A DNA stretch of 64,000 nucleotides, taken from Porphyromonas sp. COT-290 OH3588. GTDB taxonomy: Bacteria; Bacteroidota; Bacteroidia; Bacteroidales; Porphyromonadaceae. Positions within the stretch are counted from its first letter, which is position 1. Every line of letters starts with the position of its first letter. Positions 1 through 7,979 of this stretch are shown here, one piece after another. The stretch covers positions 36,949-100,948 of the forward strand of contig NZ_JRFC01000038.1 in assembly GCF_000769075.1 (NCBI RefSeq), given 5' to 3'. The position numbers and the translations under genes were made by a program. The notes under the pieces are model-generated. The model ran no database searches and was not told where the DNA came from. It worked only from the letters and a program-made list of their open reading frames with translations.

Positions 1-823
1 GACAGGAGCGGAAGTCTAGGCGAGGGATACGCACCTCAAGCTCCTTAGCGAACATCTCGGGGAGGAGTGCTGGATCCACCTCCTCTATCCCTGCGGAGAA
101 ATAGACGGGTTGATCCTTCTCTATGACACACTCGAAATAGCCGGGTACATACAGATCCTCGGTGTGCTCATAGCCTCGCTCACGTTCTTTGTGGTAGAGG
201 ATATTTTCATTCCAGTGTGGAGCATAATGAAACTCATTCTCTTTGGAGAGTTGCATACACAGCCTCGGGTATCCGGGGTATAGACAAATCGCCTGCCCAT
301 GGCGTAGCGCATGGAGCGTGCCGTCAATCTGCTCATTGCGATGTGTGAGCATCTTGACATCTCTGAAGGCCAAGAGTGGTGAGAAGCGCAAGCTCGTCTT
401 ACTGTGTGCCTCCAGCAGAGTAAACTTGAAGATGATGCGATGCTCATAGTGGCAAAGGAAGAACTCTCGCTTGAGAATTACCCCCCCCACTCGGTAGGTC
501 GTAGAGGAAGCGACATCGACATTGTACTCTCTGATGTACTTGTGACCAAGAGGACTAAAGACGTCGCCTCGATACTCATGCACTGCTATATTGAAGGGCA
601 CGCCATGCTGCACAATGGATAAATCTAGCGAAGAGAGCAAAACGTGGTTGTTGGGGCTTAGCTCTGGTATTGGGATAACTAGTGCGCCATGATATTTGCG
701 TGTATTGCAACCCACGATACTTGAGCAACAGTATGCCCCCATACGGTTTGTGCGGATATACTCCCTCTGCAGAGATTCGTCCAGATTAGACATCAAGCGT
801 CTATCAAATTTTAGATAGCTCAT
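1..823 (-). CDS. Glycogen debranching enzyme (GDE_N / amylo-alpha-1,6-glucosidase family), 5' part
   Basis: The frame reads leftward from ATG at 823 for 274 codons without a stop and leaves the window, so only the N-terminal part is present. Residues 25-49 carry the hallmark of the archaeal/bacterial debranching-enzyme N-domain: a TNRMGAYCCSSI stretch followed by NTRKYHGALV, matching the family pattern TNGxGxxxxxxxxGxNTRxYHGLLV. The rest (DVFSPLGHKYIREY, FFLCHYEHRIIFKFTLLEA) fits the beta-sandwich GDE_N domain. The catalytic GH133-like (alpha/alpha)6 barrel would lie beyond the left edge. The family removes alpha-1,6 branches from glycogen in the cytoplasm and would pair with the glgB product at 10288. 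No clear promoter was found upstream. Confidence 0.85.
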   Translation of the reverse strand, partial: MSYLKFDRRLMSNLDESLQREYIRTNRMGAYCCSSIVGCNTRKYHGALVIPIPELSPNNHVLLSSLDLSIVQHGVPFNIAVHEYRGDVFSPLGHKYIREYNVDVASSTTYRVGGVILKREFFLCHYEHRIIFKFTLLEAHSKTSLRFSPLLAFRDVKMLTHRNEQIDGTLHALRHGQAICLYPGYPRLCMQLSKENEFHYAPHWNENILYHKERERGYEHTEDLYVPGYFECVIEKDQPVYFSAGIEEVDPALLPEMFAKELEVRIPRLDFRSC

Positions 824-1785
824 AATCTGTGTTTGATCTAATAAGATACGCCAGAGGCCCTCGAGCGATTGATGGATCTGATGTTTCTTGAGCCTCTTAG
901 CTTTATTTTCGTGCTAAGTTACGATTATTACTTGACAACTCCTATAATTCTTTTGACTGAAAATTAAACTTTATTACAAGGGGCTGCACCAAAATTCGCT
1001 CTTGACCCAATCAACCATCAAATCCTGCCAGAGCACATCAATCACATGGGTTATCTAAGCACCTGTGTCCTAATCTATTTTATCTATCGACTATGCTAGA
1101 TACATCAGCACACATCAAGGCACGAAGAGCTAAGGTAGCAACTGGCGAAAGGCTATGTCTACATTACCCAATCCCTCCAGCCAACGAATACTATTGCTAG
1201 ACAATGATGCAAGCAGACCTCGCTCATTCGCCTACATCTTCGTTAAATATTGCAAAAGAATTAGCTTCAAATTTGCATAAGGAATAGGCCATTTATAAAA
1301 GTCGTCGGAATACCTACCTTAAATTGAAGGACTAATTGGGTACAATCCGTGGACTAATTCGCCAAGATGCACCCACCAATCCTCAAGGATTAATGGGAAG
1401 AAATATCCCGAAACACACCACAAACGAATAAAAACCACTAAAGAACAGATACAAATATCTAGCTATAAACCAATTAAGAAAACCTCGTTTTAGGCGGTCG
1501 TTTTCGTTTATCTGGGAGCAGGAGCCAAAACGAGGTCGGACTCAATCTAGAGCCTCCTAGAGGGCAAATACGAGGTTCAATCTTTTTTTGCACTCAAGGA
1601 ATGAAACAAGCTCAACCTTACCCCGAAATCGTAAAGAAAATACAAAAACCTACCCACCACCTTTAATTACCCTCACGACAACCTCAATAAATACTACCAA
1701 CCATGCAGAGTACTTGTCCAATCTACCGTACATTTGTCAGCATGAAACTGTCTGCTGCTCTCAGCAGCCTAACCCAAACAAATCT
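824..1785. other. Long intergenic region between divergent genes, containing repeat copy A
   Basis: 962 bp lie between the debranching-enzyme gene (leftward) and the DUF4954 gene (rightward). The first 500 bp show no convincing gene; a 35-codon ATG frame near 1093 has nothing to support it. Bases 1322-1585 are a copy of the dispersed element described separately, ending in a run of seven T. The remaining 200 bp before 1786 are AC-rich with no recognised site. Confidence 0.6.
1322..1585 (+). repeat. Dispersed intergenic element, copy A
   Basis: This copy has an AATGGGAAGAA motif at 1392-1402 and the 3' block AGAGCCTCCTAGAGGGC plus AAATACGAGGT at 1549-1576, 157 bp apart, followed by TCTTTTTTT. 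Between them a perfect 10-bp stem can form: ACCTCGTTTT at 1482-1491 with AAAACGAGGT at 1527-1536. The ACGAGGT of the 3' block (1570-1576) could compete for the same 5' arm. The first GATGGGAAGA motif seen in the other copies is degenerate here. Confidence 0.8.
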
Positions 1786-3786
1786 ATGATGAAGTATTAT
1801 ACCGAGCGCTATCAGCCTCTAACGCCAACCCAAATACTAGATCTCGAGCGCAATGGCTGCCGATGCAGCGATTGGTCACGTGTCCTAGTGAGCGATGGCT
1901 TCGAAACCAACCGCTGCCGTGATGTACATTTCTCAGGAGATGTCTGGCTCTCACGCCTAGACAGCCAGATCAAGCTTGCAGGAGGAGTCTGCAAACCCGC
2001 TGGCATCTACCACGCCCACCTACACAACTGTAGCATAGGCCCCAACGTCTTGATAGAGCGCATACATGAGTATATATCGGGGTACAACATAGGCGAGGGG
2101 GCCACGATCGTCAATGTAGATCGGCTCTTTGTCAGTGGCAAGACCAGCTTCGGCAATGGTCTTGGTGTGGAGGTGCTCAACGAAACTGGCGGACGAGAGG
2201 TTTGGATCTCGCACAATCTATCGGCACAAGTGGCCTATCTAATGGCATTCTATCGCCACGATACACAGCTTATTGAGAGGCTTAGACAGCTCTCACAGAG
2301 AGAAGCCGAGACACACACGAGCGATAGGGGTGAGGTAGGAGCGCATGCCCTAGTGCGCTGTGTACGCAACATAGAAAATGTCAATATCGGCGCATACGCC
2401 CATATCGAGGGAGCTTCTCATCTACGAGAGGGTACAGTCATCAGCACTAGAGAGGCTCCCGTACATATAGGCTACAATGTCAGCTGCATCAACTTCATCA
2501 TTCTCTCCGGTAGCCGTATCCTAGACGGAGCTACGATCAGCAACTGCCTACTCGGTCAAGGTTCTAGACTTAGCCACCTCTTCTCAGCTCACGACTCGCT
2601 CTTTTTCGCCAACTGCCAAGGAGAGAACGGTGAGGCTTGCGCCGTCTTCGCAGGCCCCTACACCGTCAGTATGCACAAGTCTAGCCTGCTTATCGCTGGC
2701 TACTACTCCTTTCTGAACGCAGGCAGTGGCTCCAACCAAAGCAATCATCTCTACAAGCTCGGGCCGATACATCAGGGTATCGTGGAGCGAGGCTCCAAAA
2801 CTACTAGCGACTCATATATTCTCTGGCCTTCACATATTGGGCCATTTACACTAGTGATGGGGCGACATGTAGATCACGTAGATAGCTCAGACTTCCCATT
2901 CTCTTACCTCATCGAGGACCACAACGAAACCTTTCTAGTCCCGGGCGTAAACCTACGAAGCGTAGGCACGATACGTGATGCCAAGAAATGGCCAGAGCGA
3001 GATCGGCGCACCGACAGCCACAAGCTAGATAATATCAACTTCAACCTGCTTAGCCCCTATACCGTAGGCAAGATGCTCAAGGCTCATCGACAACTCTCGG
3101 AGCTAAGCCAGCTACTAGGCAACACCGAAGACCATAAGATCGCTTACCGCAATATGCGCATCCGCCAGCGAGCTCTCGAGCGGGGCATCAGACTATACGG
3201 CATCGCCATCGTCAAGTTCCTCGGCAACTCTGTGATCCATCGACTGCGCAACTGCCCATGCAGGAGCGATGCAGAGGTGCGTGCGCACCTACTTCCCCAA
3301 AATGAGCGTGGCCTCGGTCGTTGGATAGACCTATGCGGTATGCTTGTCCCCCAGAGAGAAATAGAGCAAACGATAGAGGCCATCAAGGCAGGGCAGATCG
3401 CCAGCCTCGACGAGCTCAACGCCACACTATCTAGTCTACATCAAGAGTACTACGACCTTGAGTGGCCGTGGGCCTATCGGGAGATGCTTGAGTGGTTCGG
3501 CTTAGAGGCCGACAAGATTACTCGTGAGGATATTAGACGCATTGTAGACGAATGGGAGAGCAGTGTAGTAGAGCTTGATCAGATGCTCTACGAAGATGCG
3601 AAGAAGGAGTTTGCCATGAGTATCAAAGTAGGCTTTGGGCTAGCGGCAGGTGCAGATACCCGAGAAGCAGACTTCGAGTGCGTGCGAGGAGGATTCGACA
3701 CCAATCCATTTGTCCTAAGCGTATTGGAGCACATCAAGACGAAACAAACCCTAGCAGACAGCATACGAGAGCGCCTCGGTGTATGA
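1786..3786 (+). CDS. DUF4954 family protein (left-handed beta-helix type)
   Basis: The 666-residue product matches the Bacteroidetes DUF4954 family from its first residues (MMKYYTERYQPLTPTQI, then SDWSRVLV, NVDRLFVSGKTSFGNG, VLNETGGREVWIS). Stretches such as NIGAYAHIEGASHLREGTVI and SRILDGATISNCLLG look like hexapeptide turns of a left-handed beta-helix, so the family is sometimes likened to sugar-nucleotide acyltransferases. No reaction is established. The frame stays open upstream to a TTG at 1588, but those codons overlap the end of repeat copy A and lack family similarity, so ATG 1786 is chosen (1789 is equally possible). It has no operon partner. Probably cytoplasmic, since no signal peptide is seen. 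Confidence 0.85.
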   Translation: MMKYYTERYQPLTPTQILDLERNGCRCSDWSRVLVSDGFETNRCRDVHFSGDVWLSRLDSQIKLAGGVCKPAGIYHAHLHNCSIGPNVLIERIHEYISGYNIGEGATIVNVDRLFVSGKTSFGNGLGVEVLNETGGREVWISHNLSAQVAYLMAFYRHDTQLIERLRQLSQREAETHTSDRGEVGAHALVRCVRNIENVNIGAYAHIEGASHLREGTVISTREAPVHIGYNVSCINFIILSGSRILDGATISNCLLGQGSRLSHLFSAHDSLFFANCQGENGEACAVFAGPYTVSMHKSSLLIAGYYSFLNAGSGSNQSNHLYKLGPIHQGIVERGSKTTSDSYILWPSHIGPFTLVMGRHVDHVDSSDFPFSYLIEDHNETFLVPGVNLRSVGTIRDAKKWPERDRRTDSHKLDNINFNLLSPYTVGKMLKAHRQLSELSQLLGNTEDHKIAYRNMRIRQRALERGIRLYGIAIVKFLGNSVIHRLRNCPCRSDAEVRAHLLPQNERGLGRWIDLCGMLVPQREIEQTIEAIKAGQIASLDELNATLSSLHQEYYDLEWPWAYREMLEWFGLEADKITREDIRRIVDEWESSVVELDQMLYEDAKKEFAMSIKVGFGLAAGADTREADFECVRGGFDTNPFVLSVLEHIKTKQTLADSIRERLGV

Positions 3787-3980
3787 CAGAGTTTTTGCTT
3801 CTCTCCAACCCTCATCGGTCGGGCCTCTGTGGTGTAATTGGCTAGAGTACGACTAACATTATTAATTAAACCGATAAATCCACCACCGAGTAACTAAATG
3901 TTTTGTATATTTGAACCGCAATTTTGAGCACTCGTACTCTTGACAGAGCTCGAATACCTAACCGAAATAAATAAAACGCA

Positions 3981-5048
3981 ATGGCTAACAATAAAGCAAA
4001 CCTAAAGGCAGAGGCTTTCGCCTCCGTAGTAGATGGCAGAGATGTTCGTCTGGTTTCTCTTGTCAATAAGCAAGGGGCAGAGGCACATTTCATCAATCAG
4101 GGAGCTAAACTGGTTTCTCTGGTAGTGCCAAGTAAACAAGGCTGGGTAGATGTGGTGATCGGGCATGACAGTACAGCCGACTACCTCTCTAGCGAAGAGG
4201 CTTATTTCGGAGCAATATGCGGTAGATATGCCAACCGCATCGCCCATGGCAAGTTTGCCATTGACGGCCAAGAGTATAGTCTAGCCATCAACAATGGGCC
4301 AAATGCACTGCATGGAGGGCTCAAGGGCTTCAACTCTGTCGTTTGGGACATCGTGGAGCAAGAGGCCAATCGTGTCGTGATGACCTACACCTCACCCGAC
4401 GGCGAGGAGGGCTATCCCGGAGAGCTTGCCGTACAGGTGACCTACACGCTCACGGACGACAACGAGCTCTCGATCGACTACGAGGCTACGACCACCAAAC
4501 CCACCGTACTCAACCTAACCAATCACGCCTACTTCAACCTCTCGGGCGACGGTGATGCTAGCGTACACGACCATACCCTAGAGATCAATGCCAAGGAGTA
4601 TCTGCCCACCGACGACACGGCTATCCCATACGGCAAACCAGAGGCAGTCGAGGGGACGCCATTCGACTTCCGCACACCTCACCTCATCGGCGAGCGCATC
4701 GATACACCTATCGACCAGCTTACTTGGGCACGTGGCTACGACCATACCTTCATATTGGACAAGCCTCTAGGCAAGCTCGGCTTCGCAGCTCGCTGCTCTT
4801 CACCCAAGACTGGGGTAGTGATGGAGGTCTACACCGACCAACCGGGGGTACAGCTCTACACGGGCAACTGGATGAGTGGCAATATGCGAGGCAAACATGA
4901 CGCTCGCTACCCAGCTCGTGCGGCTCTCTGTCTGGAAACACAGCATTACCCCGATAGCCCCAACCGCCCAGAGTATCCCTCAACCCGCCTCAACCCGGGA
5001 GAACGCTTCCGCTCGACAACTGTATTCGCGTTCTCTTGTAAAGGGTAA
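3981..5048 (+). CDS. galM: Aldose 1-epimerase (mutarotase)
   Basis: Interconverts alpha- and beta-galactose so that galactokinase receives the alpha anomer. The 355-residue length and motifs are standard: NGPNALHGG with His111, LTNHAYFNLSG with His182, and the C-terminal LETQHYPDSPN with the likely general base Glu319. There is no signal peptide, so it is cytoplasmic. It leads a block with the sugar permease (54-bp gap) and galK. A -7 box TATATTTG lies at 3906-3913, 67 bp before ATG, without a good -33 TTG. Confidence 0.95.
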   Translation: MANNKANLKAEAFASVVDGRDVRLVSLVNKQGAEAHFINQGAKLVSLVVPSKQGWVDVVIGHDSTADYLSSEEAYFGAICGRYANRIAHGKFAIDGQEYSLAINNGPNALHGGLKGFNSVVWDIVEQEANRVVMTYTSPDGEEGYPGELAVQVTYTLTDDNELSIDYEATTTKPTVLNLTNHAYFNLSGDGDASVHDHTLEINAKEYLPTDDTAIPYGKPEAVEGTPFDFRTPHLIGERIDTPIDQLTWARGYDHTFILDKPLGKLGFAARCSSPKTGVVMEVYTDQPGVQLYTGNWMSGNMRGKHDARYPARAALCLETQHYPDSPNRPEYPSTRLNPGERFRSTTVFAFSCKG

Positions 5049-5102
5049 GGCTTATATAAGGAAGAGAAATATAAGATCAACAACTTTAATAGACTCAAAC
5101 AA

Positions 5103-6410
5103 ATGAATCAAGTAAAACAGCAGCAGAGCTACCTCATGCCGTTTATCATCATGGTGGTGCTCATGTCGCTGATTGGGTTGATTACGAACCTCAATCAGCA
5201 GTTCCAAGGGCCTATGCAAGCGGCCTATCTGATTAAGGGCGGTAGCATGACCACGACACTAACCAACATGCTCAACTTCTCGTTCTTCCTTGCCTATCTA
5301 GTGATGGGTCCTTTTACCAATCGCTACATTGACAAGAATGGCTACAAGAAGTCGCTCGTTTTCGGCCTATTCATCCTCATTGCAGCCTTCGGTCTGTACG
5401 AGCTGTCGGCCTATGTATTTGAGACATTCGACAAGCCTCACTTCGAAGGTGTAATCGCAGAGGCTAAGGCTGCAGGCGATGCTTTCGTTTACACTGGAGC
5501 AGTAGAGGTGCCTAAGGCATACTACGTATTCCTAGTGGCTGCATTCGTGGCTGGTACTGCTCTGACGTATCTGCAGGCTGTGGTGAATCCATATCTCGTG
5601 GCTTGCGACGTTAAGGGAACATCTGCTGTACAGCGCCAGAGCATCGCAGGAGCTGGTAACTCTCTGATGACGACCATTGGCCCTCTATTCGTAGCCTATG
5701 TGATCTTCCAGCAGAAGAGTGGTCTAGACATCAACATCACTTCTCTCTACGTCCCCATCCTCGCTCTGATCGCACTCGTGGCTCTGATCATCGTAGCCCT
5801 TGGCAAGATCCATCTGCCCAGTATCGCTAGCGCCGAGAAGAAGGAAGGCGAAGTACTTGAGAAGAGCGTTTGGAGCTTCTCTCACCTCGCCCTTGGTGTG
5901 GTAGCTATCTTCATGTATGTAGGTGTAGAGGTAGCCGTTGGTGCCAACATCACACTCTACGCCAAGGATAGCGGATTCGACGTATCTACTGCTGCTACGA
6001 TGACCTCTCTCTACTGGGGTGGTCTGCTCGTAGGACGTCTACTTGGTAGCTTCCTTAGCAAGATCAGCGCCAATACACAGCTCGTGGTAACCTCTGCAGC
6101 TGCCGGGATCCTTGTGGCTGCTGGTATGGTGACGAATAACCCTTGGATTATGGTTGGTGCTGGACTCTTCCACTCAATCATGTGGCCTGCCATCTTCTCG
6201 CTCGCTATCGACAAGCTCGGCAAATACACCTCTGCTGGTACTGGAGCGCTGATGATGGGTGTAGTCGGTGGCGCTGTCCTACCTCTCGTACAGGCTGTAG
6301 CTGTAGACTTCATCGGTGGCTGGCAGTGGACTTGGGCGATCGTAGTAGTTGGCGAAATCTATCTGCTCTACTACGCTCTAGTAGGTTACAAGGTAAAGCA
6401 ACTGCCTTAG
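5103..6410 (+). CDS. Sugar MFS transporter (FucP / glucose-galactose permease type)
   Basis: A 435-residue polytopic protein with about twelve hydrophobic segments. The start (MPFIIMVVLMSLIGLITNLNQ) and the ALTYLQAVVNPYLVACD region resemble the FHS family of H+-coupled fucose and glucose/galactose permeases. Its position between galM and galK argues for galactose, possibly with glucose, as substrate. That specificity is inferred from context. A loop at residues 105-140, rich in Ala and charged residues, lies between the early membrane segments. Confidence 0.9.
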   Translation: MNQVKQQQSYLMPFIIMVVLMSLIGLITNLNQQFQGPMQAAYLIKGGSMTTTLTNMLNFSFFLAYLVMGPFTNRYIDKNGYKKSLVFGLFILIAAFGLYELSAYVFETFDKPHFEGVIAEAKAAGDAFVYTGAVEVPKAYYVFLVAAFVAGTALTYLQAVVNPYLVACDVKGTSAVQRQSIAGAGNSLMTTIGPLFVAYVIFQQKSGLDINITSLYVPILALIALVALIIVALGKIHLPSIASAEKKEGEVLEKSVWSFSHLALGVVAIFMYVGVEVAVGANITLYAKDSGFDVSTAATMTSLYWGGLLVGRLLGSFLSKISANTQLVVTSAAAGILVAAGMVTNNPWIMVGAGLFHSIMWPAIFSLAIDKLGKYTSAGTGALMMGVVGGAVLPLVQAVAVDFIGGWQWTWAIVVVGEIYLLYYALVGYKVKQLP

Positions 6411-6434
6411 TGCTCGATTGACCAAAAACAAATC

Positions 6435-6483
6435 AAGTAAGCTGGCGAATGGCTGAGTCGCTCAGCCATTCGCCAGCTTACTT
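6435..6483 (+). terminator. 23-bp perfect hairpin between permease and galK
   Basis: Bases 6435-6457 and 6461-6483 are exact reverse complements around a TCG loop. The second arm ends in CTT and is followed by TTCG, so the T-tract is short. It sits 24 bp after the permease stop and 37 bp before galK. It could act as a partial terminator that sets the galK/permease ratio, or as an mRNA-stabilising 3' hairpin. Confidence 0.75.
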
Positions 6484-6519
6484 TTCGATAAACCGCAAAC
6501 AACTTAAAAGAACAATCAA

Positions 6520-7668
6520 ATGGATACAGCAAAGATTAGAAGCAAATTCGCCGAGCTATATGGCGAGGCTGGCGTTCTCTACACCTCACCCGGTCGCATC
6601 AACCTAATCGGTGAACACACTGACTACAATGGTGCATTCGTATTCCCCGGTGCCGTAGACAAGGCTATGTATGCCGAGATTCGCCTCAATGGCACAGATA
6701 AGATTCGTGCATACGCCCTAGACCTAGGCGAGAGCGCAGAATTCGGTCTCGAGGAGTCTGATGCTCCCGAGCAGAGCTGGGCACGCTACGTCTTCGGTGT
6801 AGCGCGTGAGATTCAGAAGCGTGGACACAAGATCGGAGGCTTCGACACTGTATTTGCTGGGGATGTGCCTCTAGGAGCAGGTATGAGCTCGTCGGCAGCG
6901 CTAGAGAGCACGTTCGCTTTTGCGCTCAATGAGCTATTCAACCTTGGCATCGACAAGTTTGAGCTTGCTAAGATTGGTCAGGCTACCGAGCACAACTATG
7001 TAGGCGTGAAGTGCGGTATCATGGACCAGTTCGCCTCTGTCTTCGGCAAGGAAGGCCATCTCATTCGTCTAGACTGCAAGAGCCTTGAGTACGAATACTT
7101 CCCATTCAAGCCCGTTGGCTACCGTCTGCTACTTGTAGACTCTGTGGTCAAGCACGAGCTTGCCAGCTCTGCCTACAACAAGCGTCGTGAGAGCTGCGAG
7201 GCTGCTGTAGCCGCTATCGCCAAGCGTTACCCCGAGGTGAAGTTCCTGCGTGACGCCTCTATGGCTCAGCTTGACGAAGTGAAGGGCGAAATCTCTGCCG
7301 AAGACTACATGCGTTCGGAGTATGTGATCGGCGAAGTGCAGCGTGTACTAGACGTATGTGCTGCTCTAGAGCGTGGCGACTACGAAACGGTAGGACAGAA
7401 GATGTACGAAACGCACCACGGCATGAGCAAGCTCTACGAGGTAAGCTGTGAGGAGCTTGACTTCCTCAACGACCTTGCCAAGGAGATGGGCGTAACAGGC
7501 TCTCGTGTAATGGGTGGTGGCTTCGGTGGCTGTACGATCAACCTAGTCAAAGACGAGCTGTACGATAAGTTCAAAGCCGAGGCTAAGACTCGCTATATGG
7601 CCAAGTATGGCAGAGAGCCTAAGTTTTACGACGTAGTGATCTCCGACGGAGCACGTCGTCTAGGCTAG
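6520..7668 (+). CDS. galK: Galactokinase
   Basis: Phosphorylates alpha-D-galactose with ATP to galactose-1-phosphate, the first committed step of the Leloir pathway. The 382-residue GHMP kinase has all signatures: PGRINLIGEHTDY (residues 24-36), PLGAGMSSSAALE (117-129), the catalytic Asp169 in GIMDQFA, and GGGFGGCTI from residue 332. galT and galE are not in the window. It is separated from the permease by a strong hairpin and is followed by an intrinsic terminator. Confidence 0.97.
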   Translation: MDTAKIRSKFAELYGEAGVLYTSPGRINLIGEHTDYNGAFVFPGAVDKAMYAEIRLNGTDKIRAYALDLGESAEFGLEESDAPEQSWARYVFGVAREIQKRGHKIGGFDTVFAGDVPLGAGMSSSAALESTFAFALNELFNLGIDKFELAKIGQATEHNYVGVKCGIMDQFASVFGKEGHLIRLDCKSLEYEYFPFKPVGYRLLLVDSVVKHELASSAYNKRRESCEAAVAAIAKRYPEVKFLRDASMAQLDEVKGEISAEDYMRSEYVIGEVQRVLDVCAALERGDYETVGQKMYETHHGMSKLYEVSCEELDFLNDLAKEMGVTGSRVMGGGFGGCTINLVKDELYDKFKAEAKTRYMAKYGREPKFYDVVISDGARRLG

Positions 7669-7979
7669 AATAGCCGAGGACTTATCCTCCATAGAGAGGC
7701 CACACATCAGGCTCAATCAATAGTGATTGAGCTTGGCGTGTGGCGCTCTCTTTTTGAGTTTGCACTTACTCTCCTACGAGCTTCTGCGATCGTCGTGGAC
7801 TATCAGTCAGAGAGTAAGGCTTGGTTGATCGGAGAGTGGGCAGCTTGACCTGACTAACAAGTACATAAAGCGTCTACAGATGCACAAACAGACCAAGGTC
7901 ATTTACTCGAGACAGTTCTTATTTTATGGATTTTATTACCTTTATAGCCTAAATTACTTAAGATAGATTATTGCAATAG
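7669..7979. other. Intergenic region with galK terminator
   Basis: 311 bp. The first 90 bp hold the terminator of the gal block. The rest leads to the antiporter gene and shows no ORF or clear TAnnTTTG box; the nearest AT-rich element is TACCTTTA around 7938. Confidence 0.5.
7695..7755 (+). terminator. Intrinsic terminator after galK
   Basis: A two-part hairpin: outer stem AGAGgCCACAC (7695-7705) with GTGTGGCgCTCT (7738-7749), inner stem GCTCAATCA (7711-7719) with TGATTGAGC (7724-7732), followed by TTTTT at 7751-7755. Confidence 0.9.

Noticed and set aside
1588..1785. N-terminal extension of the DUF4954 frame by 66 codons from a TTG
   Set aside because: It begins inside repeat copy A, is low-complexity and has no similarity to the family, whose N-terminus matches the sequence from 1786.
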